The notes: generated by a model from the sequence alone, not told the origin. Positions 1 to 5,948 are shown, counted from the first letter of the stretch. The stretch: 14,894 nucleotides of DNA from Phycisphaerae bacterium (GCA_002690755.1 NZFT01000054.1:14557-29450); one strand, 5' to 3'. Made by a program: numbers and translations.

Positions 1-2156
1 GACCGGAGGCTTCGTTCGACGAATTCGGAATCCGCTTCGAGGTTGATCCGGGACCATTCGGGAGTGGCGTTGACGGTCCAGCACCCCGTGTCGTTCCGGC
101 CGGGACGGGAGCCTTCTCGCGCGATCCAGCGAAGATCGGGGTTCGGATCGACCGCGACGTCGAAGCCCGGATCGTGGTCGATCCCGTCGAGCAAGAGCGT
201 CCAGGTCGCGTCGAATCGAACGGCGTCGAGCGGGTCGGCGTCGATGCCCGCGGTTCGAAGCAGGGTGGCGGCCTGGGGTGCGGGGGCCGCGATGATCACG
301 CGATCCGCTTCGCCGACCTTTGAATCCGCGTCGTCGAACGCCCGCCAGCCCGGGCCGGTCTTCTCGAGCCGGGTGATGCGCCGGCCGAACTCGACCGGGA
401 GATCACGCTGCAGGTGACGGACCAGTTCGTTCATCCCCGGCGTCCCGACGAACCATGGGGCCCGGGGACGCGGAAGCACCGATCCGTCCTGAAGGATCCG
501 CGGGTTCCAGCGGGCGATCACGCCGTCCTCCTCCCAGCTTTCGGCAAGTCGTCGAAGGGCGTTTCCTCGCAACCGAAGGACCTGGCATCCGTGGTCGTGT
601 CGCGTGCCGTCGCCGCGACGGCTGCTGGAGCGACCCCCCGGGCCTCGGCTCTTGTCGAGCACGGTGACCGGGTGGCCGTGGTCGTGCAGGATCCGCGCCG
701 CGTGTGATCCGGCGATGCCGGCGCCGATGACCAGCACGGATTCGCGTCGGATTCCGCCGTGGACGACCGATCGATAACGGTCGAGGTCGAGTCGTTTCGC
801 GTGATCCGTCGAGCTTCGGGCGCGAATCGTGCCTGCGATCGGCCGCTCCGGCTCGAAGCCTCGGTCGAAGAGGCCCAGGCACCAGAGTAGGCCGCCGATG
901 GAGTTCGCATCGGAGCCGTCGAGGGCGTGGCGATCGTTGAGATCGAACAGTCGATCCAGCGACTCCTCCGGGGTTGCGGTCCATTCGAGCAGCATCTTCC
1001 CCCAGGTCATGCGGACGTTGTTGTGCAGTCGACCTCGGCGCATCAACGATGCCTGAGCGAGATCCCACAGGCGATCGCCGGTACGCCCCCGTGCGAGGAT
1101 CTCCCAGGATCGGCGGCCGGGTCGTTCGTCGCGACGGTGCTTTTCAAGCGTCTTTCCGGCCCAGGTCGGCAGTGCGCCGAGGGAATCGTGGCCGGGGTGA
1201 TGGAGGCAGAAATGGTGTGCGAGTTCCCGCCAGACCAGGAGTTCGTCGAGGAACTTCTCGCCACCCTCGCCGCCGGTGAGATGCGCTTCCCGGGCGATCC
1301 GCATCGGGGAGATCATGCCGTGGTGCAGGTACGGAGAGAGTCCGCTCACACCTTCGTCGTCGATGGCATCGTTCCTGCGGCGGTGGTAGCGGCTCAAGCC
1401 GGATCTGCGAAACGCGTTCCATCGTGCACCGGCGGCCGCCATCCCGCCGGGCAGATCCGGGACGGGTCCGATGGTGTGGTCGATGTCCCAGCCTCCGACG
1501 AGGTCGCCGAGATCGATCGACGCGAGATCGAGCGTGTCCGCTGGAAGATCCTCGGTTCCGGCTTCCGGTGCGTCCAACGAAGCCTCCGGCCAGTCGCGGT
1601 CGAGTCGTTCCTTCCAGGCCGCCGCGGCCGCCGAACGAAATCGGAACGCCCGATCATGCGTGCCGACGATGGAACGCGCCGGTGCGACGCAGGCGGTGTC
1701 CACCAGGGCGACCTCGCCCGGCACCTCGCCGGAGATCGCGGCGGTCCATCGAGGCCAGGGGCGGACCGGCTGGTCCTCGGTGATCAGCAGGCGGGCGCGG
1801 GCCGCGAGCCGGCGGAGTCCGGAAGGGTTCCCCGGCCCCGTCGGCGGCGTCACGGACATTCGGACCCCACGCGACGAGAGCGCCATCTGCGTTTCTCGGA
1901 GCCCTTGGAGCATGAAGATGGCGTGGCGGTCGTTCGCGTGCGGATGGTGCCCGCCGAAGCCGGCATGGACCACCAGTGGGAGTTGCAGGGCGCGGGCCGC
2001 TTCCGCGGCGACCTCCAGCAGCGGATTCTCATCGATGCGATTGGCGTGGTGAATCCAGCAGACGACCAGTTCACCGCCACGACCGTGATCGGCGAGGGGG
2101 TGCACCCGTTCCCGAAGGTGGGCGGGCAGGCGGTGAATGATCTCGTCGAGGTTCAT
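1..2156 (-). CDS. Class II-type DNA photolyase fused to renalase-like FAD/NAD(P) oxidoreductase (3' partial)
   Basis: One frame stays open from the ATG at 2156 to the left edge: 718 codons with no stop. Residues 1-150 resemble the class II photolyase alpha/beta domain, including a DENP-type segment after the second strand. Residues 200-460 are the FAD-binding helical domain, with the LNDRHALDGSDAN and ERPIAGTIR stretches. Trp364, Trp385 and Trp392 have the same spacing (21 and 7) as the Trp360/381/388 set of Methanosarcina mazei class II photolyase, and Asn407 falls where its flavin-contacting Asn403 lies. At residue 474 a second nucleotide-binding fold starts, VLVIGAGIAG, followed by DKSRGPGGRSSSRR and FVGTPGMNELVRHL, all typical of renalase-like oxidoreductases. 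Its last part lies outside the window. Class II photolyases repair cyclobutane pyrimidine dimers using blue light; the role of the second domain is unknown. The ATG overlaps the upstream dehydrogenase stop (ATGA) and has no clear ribosome site, so translation is probably coupled. Confidence 0.88.
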   Translation of the reverse strand, partial: MNLDEIIHRLPAHLRERVHPLADHGRGGELVVCWIHHANRIDENPLLEVAAEAARALQLPLVVHAGFGGHHPHANDRHAIFMLQGLRETQMALSSRGVRMSVTPPTGPGNPSGLRRLAARARLLITEDQPVRPWPRWTAAISGEVPGEVALVDTACVAPARSIVGTHDRAFRFRSAAAAAWKERLDRDWPEASLDAPEAGTEDLPADTLDLASIDLGDLVGGWDIDHTIGPVPDLPGGMAAAGARWNAFRRSGLSRYHRRRNDAIDDEGVSGLSPYLHHGMISPMRIAREAHLTGGEGGEKFLDELLVWRELAHHFCLHHPGHDSLGALPTWAGKTLEKHRRDERPGRRSWEILARGRTGDRLWDLAQASLMRRGRLHNNVRMTWGKMLLEWTATPEESLDRLFDLNDRHALDGSDANSIGGLLWCLGLFDRGFEPERPIAGTIRARSSTDHAKRLDLDRYRSVVHGGIRRESVLVIGAGIAGSHAARILHDHGHPVTVLDKSRGPGGRSSSRRGDGTRHDHGCQVLRLRGNALRRLAESWEEDGVIARWNPRILQDGSVLPRPRAPWFVGTPGMNELVRHLQRDLPVEFGRRITRLEKTGPGWRAFDDADSKVGEADRVIIAAPAPQAATLLRTAGIDADPLDAVRFDATWTLLLDGIDHDPGFDVAVDPNPDLRWIAREGSRPGRNDTGCWTVNATPEWSRINLEADSEFVERSLR

Positions 2157-2911
2157 GACGCCGGCACGCGAAGCGCGCCGAGGCCTCCATCGATTCCGAT
2201 GGTCTGGCCGGTGACCCAGTCGGCATCCGAAGAGAGGAGCCACGCGATGGCGGGGGCCACGTCTTCCGCGACGCCGATCCGGCCGAGGGGGTGCATCTTC
2301 CGGGAGTGTTCGAGCGCCCGCTCGCTCCCGGTGATCTTGGAGGCGAGCGGCGTGTCGACGAGCCCCGGCGCGACGACGTTGAATCGAAGGCCGCGGGCCG
2401 CGTAGGTCGCGGCGGCCGCCCGGGCGAGACCTTCGACCCCGGCACCCGCCGCGGCGATGGCCTCGTGATTCGAAAGACCGGTCCCGGCCGCGACGGTCGA
2501 GACGAGCACGACGCTTCCGCCGCCCTTGAGGTGTCTTCCCGCCGCCTTGACGCAGGAGAAGGCCGTCGTGAGCTTGGTCGCGATCGTCTCGTTCCATTCG
2601 TCCGCGGAGACCATGTGGGCGGGCTTCAGGGAGATGCATCCGGCGAGGTTCACGATTCCATGCAACGGCTTGTCCTGATGGAGGGTTCCGACCAGCGAGA
2701 CCGTCGCGTCGGGGTCCCGGGCATCGAGCTGATGTCGGGATTCGAGTCCGGGGACCGACGCGAGTGCATCGACGTCCCGGGCGGCGCCGATGACGGAGGC
2801 CCCTCGGGCCACCAGGCGTTCCACGAGCGATCGACCGATGCCGCCACCGGCGCCGACCACGAGGATCCGCTGTCCGGCGGGTGATGAAGACGGGGTGATC
2901 TGATCGTTCAA
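2153..2911 (-). CDS. Atypical short-chain dehydrogenase/reductase (SDR), catalytic Tyr/Lys absent
   Basis: The 252-residue protein has the usual classical-SDR length. VGAGGGIG at residues 19-26 is the dinucleotide-binding glycine motif. NLAG replaces NNAG, and the C-terminal VAPGLVDTPL and VTGQTIGIDGG segments are standard SDR landmarks. The catalytic YxxxK motif is missing: the aligned stretch reads NHEAIAAAGAGVEGL, so Ile152 stands where Tyr should be and Gly156 where Lys should be. Ser138/Thr139 remain near the usual catalytic Ser position. It may bind NAD(P) without normal SDR chemistry. The TTG start at 2911 was chosen because GGAG lies 7 nt upstream and homology begins soon after. The in-frame ATG at 3058 would run through the divergent promoter into the opposite gene. 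It is first in an operon with the photolyase fusion; SDR genes beside photolyases are a recurrent bacterial arrangement. Confidence 0.87.
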   Translation of the reverse strand: MNDQITPSSSPAGQRILVVGAGGGIGRSLVERLVARGASVIGAARDVDALASVPGLESRHQLDARDPDATVSLVGTLHQDKPLHGIVNLAGCISLKPAHMVSADEWNETIATKLTTAFSCVKAAGRHLKGGGSVVLVSTVAAGTGLSNHEAIAAAGAGVEGLARAAAATYAARGLRFNVVAPGLVDTPLASKITGSERALEHSRKMHPLGRIGVAEDVAPAIAWLLSSDADWVTGQTIGIDGGLGALRVPAS

Positions 2912-2918
2912 GGGCTCG

Positions 2919-2922
2919 CTCC
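2919..2922 (-). promoter_or_regulatory. Ribosome binding site that fixes the SDR start
   Basis: On the minus strand GGAG ends 7 nt before the TTG at 2911. No ATG or GTG in this frame has similar support near the start of SDR homology, so this site argues for the TTG start. Confidence 0.6.
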
Positions 2923-2943
2923 GATTCGGGATTGATTCGACGT

Positions 2944-2995
2944 ACTCGCCGGGTCGCGGGGACTTCCAGTCGTTTCGTTCAAATCCCCGGCGAGT
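2944..2995. promoter_or_regulatory. 10-bp inverted repeat in the divergent SDR/oxidase promoter region
   Basis: ACTCGCCGGG at 2944-2953 is matched exactly by its reverse complement CCCGGCGAGT at 2986-2995. The arms are 32 nt apart, with centres 42 bp apart, about four helical turns. The pair lies in the 134-nt gap between the start codons of the divergent genes. It could be two half-sites for a regulator controlling both directions, or a long-loop hairpin in the dehydrogenase leader. No convincing -35/-10 pair could be fixed in this gap. Confidence 0.4.
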
Positions 2996-3045
2996 TTCAG
3001 CAGGCGGGAGGGGACACGGGTCCGCCGAGGTGGAAGAATACGGGC

Positions 3046-3663
3046 ATGACCGAACCACAGATAGAACGTCCCACCCTGCCCGATCAACTCGCCGACGCCT
3101 GGCGGGGCCTCACGGAAGCCGTCACGAACGGCCGGCACGAGTGGCACCTTCCCGTCATCGCGTCGATCGGCGTCGACGGGGGGCCCGAGGCGCGGACCGT
3201 GGTGCTCCGGTCGGTGGATCCCGAAACGCGGACGCTCACCTTCCACACCGATCGGCGAAGTCCCAAGGTCCGGGAGATCGAGGCGTCGGGGCGGCTCGCC
3301 TGGGTGTTCTACGAGCGATCGAGCAAGACGCAGGTGCGGGTGTCCGGCGCCACGACGGTGCACGCCGCGGATGAGGTCGCGGATGCAGGTTGGGCGAGAA
3401 CGACCCTGTCGAGTCGGCGTTGCTACCTCGCGCCGCACGCACCCTCTGGAACCCTCGACGAGTGGCATCCGAATCTGCCGGACGGACTTCATGCCTCCCG
3501 GCCGGATGCCACGGCGAGCGAAGCGGGGCGGGAGAATTTCGCCCTCGTTCGCACCCGGGTCGATCGGCTCGAGCGTCTCGAGTTGCACCACGACGGGCAT
3601 CTTCGAGCCCGCTGGCGCTGGGATGAGGCGGATCATGTCGAGGCTCGCTGGCTGGCCCCGTGA
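3046..3663 (+). CDS. Pyridoxamine 5'-phosphate oxidase-related FMN-binding protein (Alr4036-type)
   Basis: This 205-residue protein resembles the FMN-binding split-barrel family of pyridoxamine-phosphate-oxidase-like proteins. RTVVLR (50-55) followed by FHTDRRSPK (66-74) is the characteristic FMN-phosphate-binding strand and loop. The C-terminal half has the NFALVRTRVDRLERLEL and RARWRWDE pattern of the family. By analogy it would bind FMN and act as a cytoplasmic flavin oxidoreductase; its substrate cannot be told and it need not make pyridoxal phosphate. The ATG at 3046 was chosen because it begins the homologous region and has a purine-rich stretch (GGAAG) 9 nt upstream. An in-frame start at 2932 would swallow the inverted repeat. 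It is divergent from the SDR-photolyase operon and may share regulation with it. Confidence 0.85.
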   Translation: MTEPQIERPTLPDQLADAWRGLTEAVTNGRHEWHLPVIASIGVDGGPEARTVVLRSVDPETRTLTFHTDRRSPKVREIEASGRLAWVFYERSSKTQVRVSGATTVHAADEVADAGWARTTLSSRRCYLAPHAPSGTLDEWHPNLPDGLHASRPDATASEAGRENFALVRTRVDRLERLELHHDGHLRARWRWDEADHVEARWLAP

Positions 3664-3667
3664 GCGA

Positions 3668-4099
3668 TCAGGCCGGTGTCGGCCTTGGTTCGCTCGCCGA
3701 CCGGCGGGCGGCAAGGAGAATCATCCCGAACGGCGCCCACCAGATCAGATCGTTGGTGAGGATGTTCAGGCCGAAGATCCAATCGATTCCGCCCTGCGAG
3801 GCCGTCCAGACGAATCCGATCGGACCGAACACCTTGCCCAGAAGGCCGACCAACACGATGGGCCAATGGCGAAGCGGGTCGCTTGCGGCGGCGAGATAGC
3901 CGATGCCGTACACCCCGATCACCATGCCCAGGCACTGCCAGATCGCCCTTCCCGGATCCTCCAGCGGCGGCATCCCCAGCAACTCGAAGGGAAGATCCGG
4001 GGCGAGGATGATCGGAATGCCCCAGACGAGGTTGTAGATGCCTGCGGCAATCAACCACCGGGTCATCCAGCGGCGGGAATCCGAAGGGGTTCTGGACAT
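3668..4099 (-). CDS. Small four-helix integral membrane protein, function unknown
   Basis: The 143-residue protein has four hydrophobic segments at about 14-33, 52-72, 78-98 and 106-130, joined by short loops, and so should sit in the inner membrane. Distinct segments are WGIPIILAP, IWQCLGMVIGVYGIGY, PLRHWPIVLVGLLGKVFGPIGF and NDLIWWAPFGMILL. The buried-looking Gln/Cys, Tyr, His and Lys residues in or beside helices 2 and 3 look like family signatures rather than random membrane sequence. I recognise the pattern as a conserved uncharacterised bacterial family but cannot assign a function. The gene is convergent with the FMN-binding protein gene: the stops are 4 nt apart and no terminator fits between them. 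AGGAG lies 19 nt upstream of the ATG, too far to be a normal ribosome site, so the start is only moderately certain. Confidence 0.72.
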   Translation of the reverse strand: MSRTPSDSRRWMTRWLIAAGIYNLVWGIPIILAPDLPFELLGMPPLEDPGRAIWQCLGMVIGVYGIGYLAAASDPLRHWPIVLVGLLGKVFGPIGFVWTASQGGIDWIFGLNILTNDLIWWAPFGMILLAARRSASEPRPTPA

Positions 4100-4180
4100 G
4101 TCTGCCGTTTCGACGACGCTCCTGATTGGATGCCGCCGGCCGCCCCATTGGTCGAGATCGGGTTTTTTATTGGAAAAAGA

Positions 4181-4204
4181 CGCACCCGGGAGTTGCAGGG
4201 TGCG
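4181..4204 (-). terminator. Hairpin followed by T-rich tract on the minus strand (candidate terminator or operator)
   Basis: CGCACCC (4181-4187) and GGGTGCG (4198-4204) are perfect inverted arms around a 10-nt loop. Read on the minus strand, the stem is followed by TCTTTTT, the layout of an intrinsic terminator. There is no obvious minus-strand gene feeding into it. Its right arm also overlaps the candidate -35 box for the plus-strand paralogue pair, so it could equally be an operator. Confidence 0.35.
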
Positions 4205-4220
4205 AAAAACCGTGCATAGT
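4193..4220 (+). promoter_or_regulatory. Candidate promoter for the tandem exported-protein genes
   Basis: TTGCAG at 4193-4198 and CATAGT at 4215-4220 are separated by 16 nt, weakly matching a sigma-70 -35/-10 pair. They sit in the AT-richest stretch of the window (about 4160-4290), 67 nt before the first ATG. The matches are imperfect (3 of 6 and 4 of 6), so this is only a candidate. The rest of the 187-nt gap between the divergent genes shows no ORF. Confidence 0.3.
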
Positions 4221-4286
4221 TGAGTCAGTCAGCAGTAGGGAAGCTGGCTTGGATGTTTGGGAAAACAAGGAAAAGGGTTCTACAAC

Positions 4287-4952
4287 ATGCAGTTCAAGAC
4301 CGCTTCAGGCGCTGTGATCGCAGCGTTAAGCCTTAGTGGCGTCGCATCCGCGGAAATCGTGGGCGTCGTCGGCGGGCAGACCAGTGTTCTCCTCGACCTC
4401 GAGCTCATCGGCTCGGTGACCGACCTGGAACTGACGGGGCTGAGTGGCGGCGTGATCACGCCGGGCAATCTCGGACCGGATTCAGTCGCCTTCGCGATCA
4501 CCTCGCCCTATGCGGGGTCCGTCGGCAGCGACTTCCAGTACGACTCCGATGACTTCATCGCGACGTTCTCCGGCACGATCGCCCATCGGGGGACGCTCAC
4601 GTTCAACGATTCGATCACGCTCGGCAACTTCGACATCGCCTTCGACGAAGGCCTCGGAGCCTTCGCCGTCTTCGACACGTTCTTCGACGGCACGGGCCTC
4701 GGTGCGTTGTTCCAGATCGGCCTCCCGCTCTCCATCTCGCCGCTCGAACAGACCTTCGAGGTGATGGGTGATCTCCTGATCACCCAGAACTTCGCGACGA
4801 TCCTCCTGGATCTCGGTCTCACCGACACCGATCTCACCGGTGCAGACGTCGGGGACGCGTTCGTGCAGGGCTTCAACCAGGCGGTGCCCGGTCCCGGACC
4901 GCTCATGCTCGCGGCGATCGCCGCGGTCGGCGCCCGTCGCCGACGCCGCTGA
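4287..4952 (+). CDS. Exported protein with PEP-CTERM-like C-terminal sorting tail, paralogue 1
   Basis: The 221-residue protein begins with a signal peptide (Lys4, hydrophobic 8-20, likely cleavage after ASA at 20-22). The mature part is rich in Asp, Gly, Thr and Leu and looks like a secreted beta-rich domain; I recognise no named domain and see no catalytic motif. The C-terminus is PGPGP, a hydrophobic stretch, then six residues ARRRRR. This is the tripartite pattern of PEP-CTERM/exosortase-type sorting tails, with PGP in place of PEP. The expected fate is export and then cell-envelope anchoring or processing. ATG 4287 was chosen because AAAAGGG lies 9 nt upstream and the signal peptide starts there; an in-frame TTG at 4257 adds a non-signal extension. 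The gene is followed after 142 nt by a close paralogue. Confidence 0.85.
   Translation: MQFKTASGAVIAALSLSGVASAEIVGVVGGQTSVLLDLELIGSVTDLELTGLSGGVITPGNLGPDSVAFAITSPYAGSVGSDFQYDSDDFIATFSGTIAHRGTLTFNDSITLGNFDIAFDEGLGAFAVFDTFFDGTGLGALFQIGLPLSISPLEQTFEVMGDLLITQNFATILLDLGLTDTDLTGADVGDAFVQGFNQAVPGPGPLMLAAIAAVGARRRRR
4761..4823 (+). repeat. 63-nt block nearly identical in the two paralogues, copy 1
   Basis: This block differs from 5569-5631 by one base (the third base of an Ala codon). It encodes VMGDLLITQNFATILLDLGLT in both proteins. It contains an 18-nt interrupted palindrome, GGTGATC-TCCT-GATCACC, at 4767-4784. Confidence 0.85.
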
Positions 4953-5094
4953 AGGATCATTCGATCGCTCGACGGGAACACGACGCAGCGGGTTCATCGA
5001 ACCCCGGTCTCCCGGACGGGCGAACTTGAAGGGGGGGCCGCCGTCTGTTCGGTGGTTCCGCAGGAAAAGAGATTCGTAACAGGGAAATGAATAA
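4953..5094 (+). other. Spacer between the tandem paralogues with a small hairpin
   Basis: This 142-nt gap has no ORF of its own. GGGTTC (4990-4995) and GAACCC (4999-5004) form a 6-bp stem around ATC, but no T-run follows, so it is unlikely to end transcription. The sequence AGGAAAAG at 5062-5069 also occurs at 4268-4275 just before paralogue 1. Both copies are followed by a TTC-containing, AAC-ending stretch, suggesting that leader sequence was duplicated with the gene. AGGGA at 5081-5085 is the likely ribosome site for paralogue 2. Confidence 0.45.
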
Positions 5095-5754
5095 ATGCGT
5101 ATGCAACTCGGCTCTCTCTGCGCGGCCGTGGCAGCCTCCGGTTTCGCTGCTTCCGCCAACGCGGAGATCGTGGAAGTCGTCGGTGGCCAGACCAGCGTTC
5201 TGCTCGACCTCGAGCTCATCGGCAGTGTCACCGATCTCGTGCTGACCGGCGTCAGCGACGACACGATCGTTCCCGGCAACCTCGGCCCGGATTCGGTCGC
5301 CTTCGCGATCACGTCCCCAGATGCCGCCTCCAACCCGACGACGTTCATGTACGACACCGACGACTTCTTCGGTTCGTTCTCCGGCGTCATCGGTCACCGT
5401 GGCACGATCACCTTCAACGATTCGATCACGCTCGGTAATTTCGACATCGGTTACGACGCCGCCCTTGAAGCCTTCACCGTGAACGACACCTTCTTCGACG
5501 GCACCGGCCTCGGCGCGCTCTTCGCCGTCGGAATCACCGATGCCGCCCCCGGCGAGTCGACCTTCGACGTGATGGGTGATCTCCTGATCACCCAGAACTT
5601 CGCCACGATCCTCCTGGATCTCGGTCTCACCACCACCGACCTCACCGGCGCCGATGTCGGTGACGCCTTCGTCCAGGGGCTCAACATTCCCGGGCCGGGC
5701 GGTTTCGCCCTGGCCGGCCTTGCATTGTTCACTGCCCGCCGCCGTCGCGGCTGA
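5095..5754 (+). CDS. Exported protein with PEP-CTERM-like C-terminal sorting tail, paralogue 2
   Basis: The 219-residue protein is roughly 70% identical by eye to the preceding gene product over the mature region. It shares the segments VVGGQTSVLLDLELIGSVTD, NLGPDSVAFAITSP, TFNDSITLGNFDI and DTFFDGTGLGALF. A signal peptide spans about 1-23 (likely cleavage after ANA). The tail is IPGPGG, a hydrophobic stretch, then ARRRRG. The two proteins diverge mainly in the segment following SP near residue 80, around residue 150 and in the tail. The start at 5095 fits AGGGA 9 nt upstream; ATG 5101 is an alternative that would align better with the first residues of paralogue 1. The genes are probably co-transcribed, with the terminator downstream of this one ending the unit. 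Function is unknown. Confidence 0.85.
   Translation: MRMQLGSLCAAVAASGFAASANAEIVEVVGGQTSVLLDLELIGSVTDLVLTGVSDDTIVPGNLGPDSVAFAITSPDAASNPTTFMYDTDDFFGSFSGVIGHRGTITFNDSITLGNFDIGYDAALEAFTVNDTFFDGTGLGALFAVGITDAAPGESTFDVMGDLLITQNFATILLDLGLTTTDLTGADVGDAFVQGLNIPGPGGFALAGLALFTARRRRG
5569..5631 (+). repeat. 63-nt block nearly identical in the two paralogues, copy 2
   Basis: This is the second copy of the block at 4761-4823, with a single mismatch. The interrupted palindrome GGTGATC-TCCT-GATCACC recurs here at 5575-5592. Confidence 0.85.
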
Positions 5755-5777
5755 ACCGAATTTAACCCTCTGCCTTC

Positions 5778-5814
5778 GATCGCGGCCCGCTTCCGGCGGG
5801 CCGTGGTCTTTTTT
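5778..5814 (+). terminator. Intrinsic terminator after the tandem paralogues
   Basis: CGGCCCGC (5783-5790) pairs perfectly with GCGGGCCG (5796-5803) around the loop TTCCG. Five more outer pairs (5778-5782 with 5804-5808, two of them G-U) extend the stem to 13 bp. Six T residues follow at 5809-5814. It lies 23 nt after the stop of paralogue 2 and has the form of a strong Rho-independent terminator. Confidence 0.88.
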
Positions 5815-5916
5815 GCGGCGTGGGCCCGTCGGCCGCCGGGGCGAGTCCCGGGTCGATGGTGGACGAGGGATGGATGCCGGTGATCGATGGCCGTGGCCGA
5901 TCGGTCTGAACGAGAA

Positions 5917-5948
5917 CGTCCCCCCCTTTTCGAGAAAAGGGAGGGACG
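5917..5948 (-). terminator. Long near-perfect hairpin downstream of msrBA, candidate terminator
   Basis: Arms 5917-5931 and 5934-5948 pair over 15 positions with one mismatch; CCCTTTTC (5924-5931) pairs exactly with GAAAAGGG (5934-5941). The predicted loop is about four bases (CGAG) once the apex is relaxed. It lies 48 nt past the stop of the minus-strand msrBA gene. No long T-run follows on either strand, so termination would be imperfect or Rho-assisted; a bidirectional transcription boundary or RNA-end stabiliser is also possible. The rest of 5815-5996 shows no gene. Confidence 0.5.

Noticed and set aside
927..2405. Long plus-strand open frame of 492 codons
   Set aside because: It lies opposite the photolyase fusion and the end of the SDR gene, shows no recognisable motif, and is explained by GC-rich codon use on the other strand.
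2912..3045. ECF-type promoter (GGAA or TGAAC with CGTC) before the SDR gene
   Set aside because: The elements are present but their spacing (19 nt or 34 nt) does not fit the usual 16-17 nt, so no call was made.
2912..3058. N-terminal extension of the SDR to an ATG at 3058
   Set aside because: The extension overlaps the opposite gene's start, has no SDR homology and lacks the ribosome site seen before the TTG at 2911.
4990..5004. Hairpin between the paralogues as a terminator
   Set aside because: The stem is only 6 bp and no T-run follows. It does not support separate transcription of the two genes.
4482..5390. Minus-strand frame spanning both exported paralogues
   Set aside because: It crosses two well-supported plus-strand genes. 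Similar peptides in its two halves are simply the antisense of the duplication.
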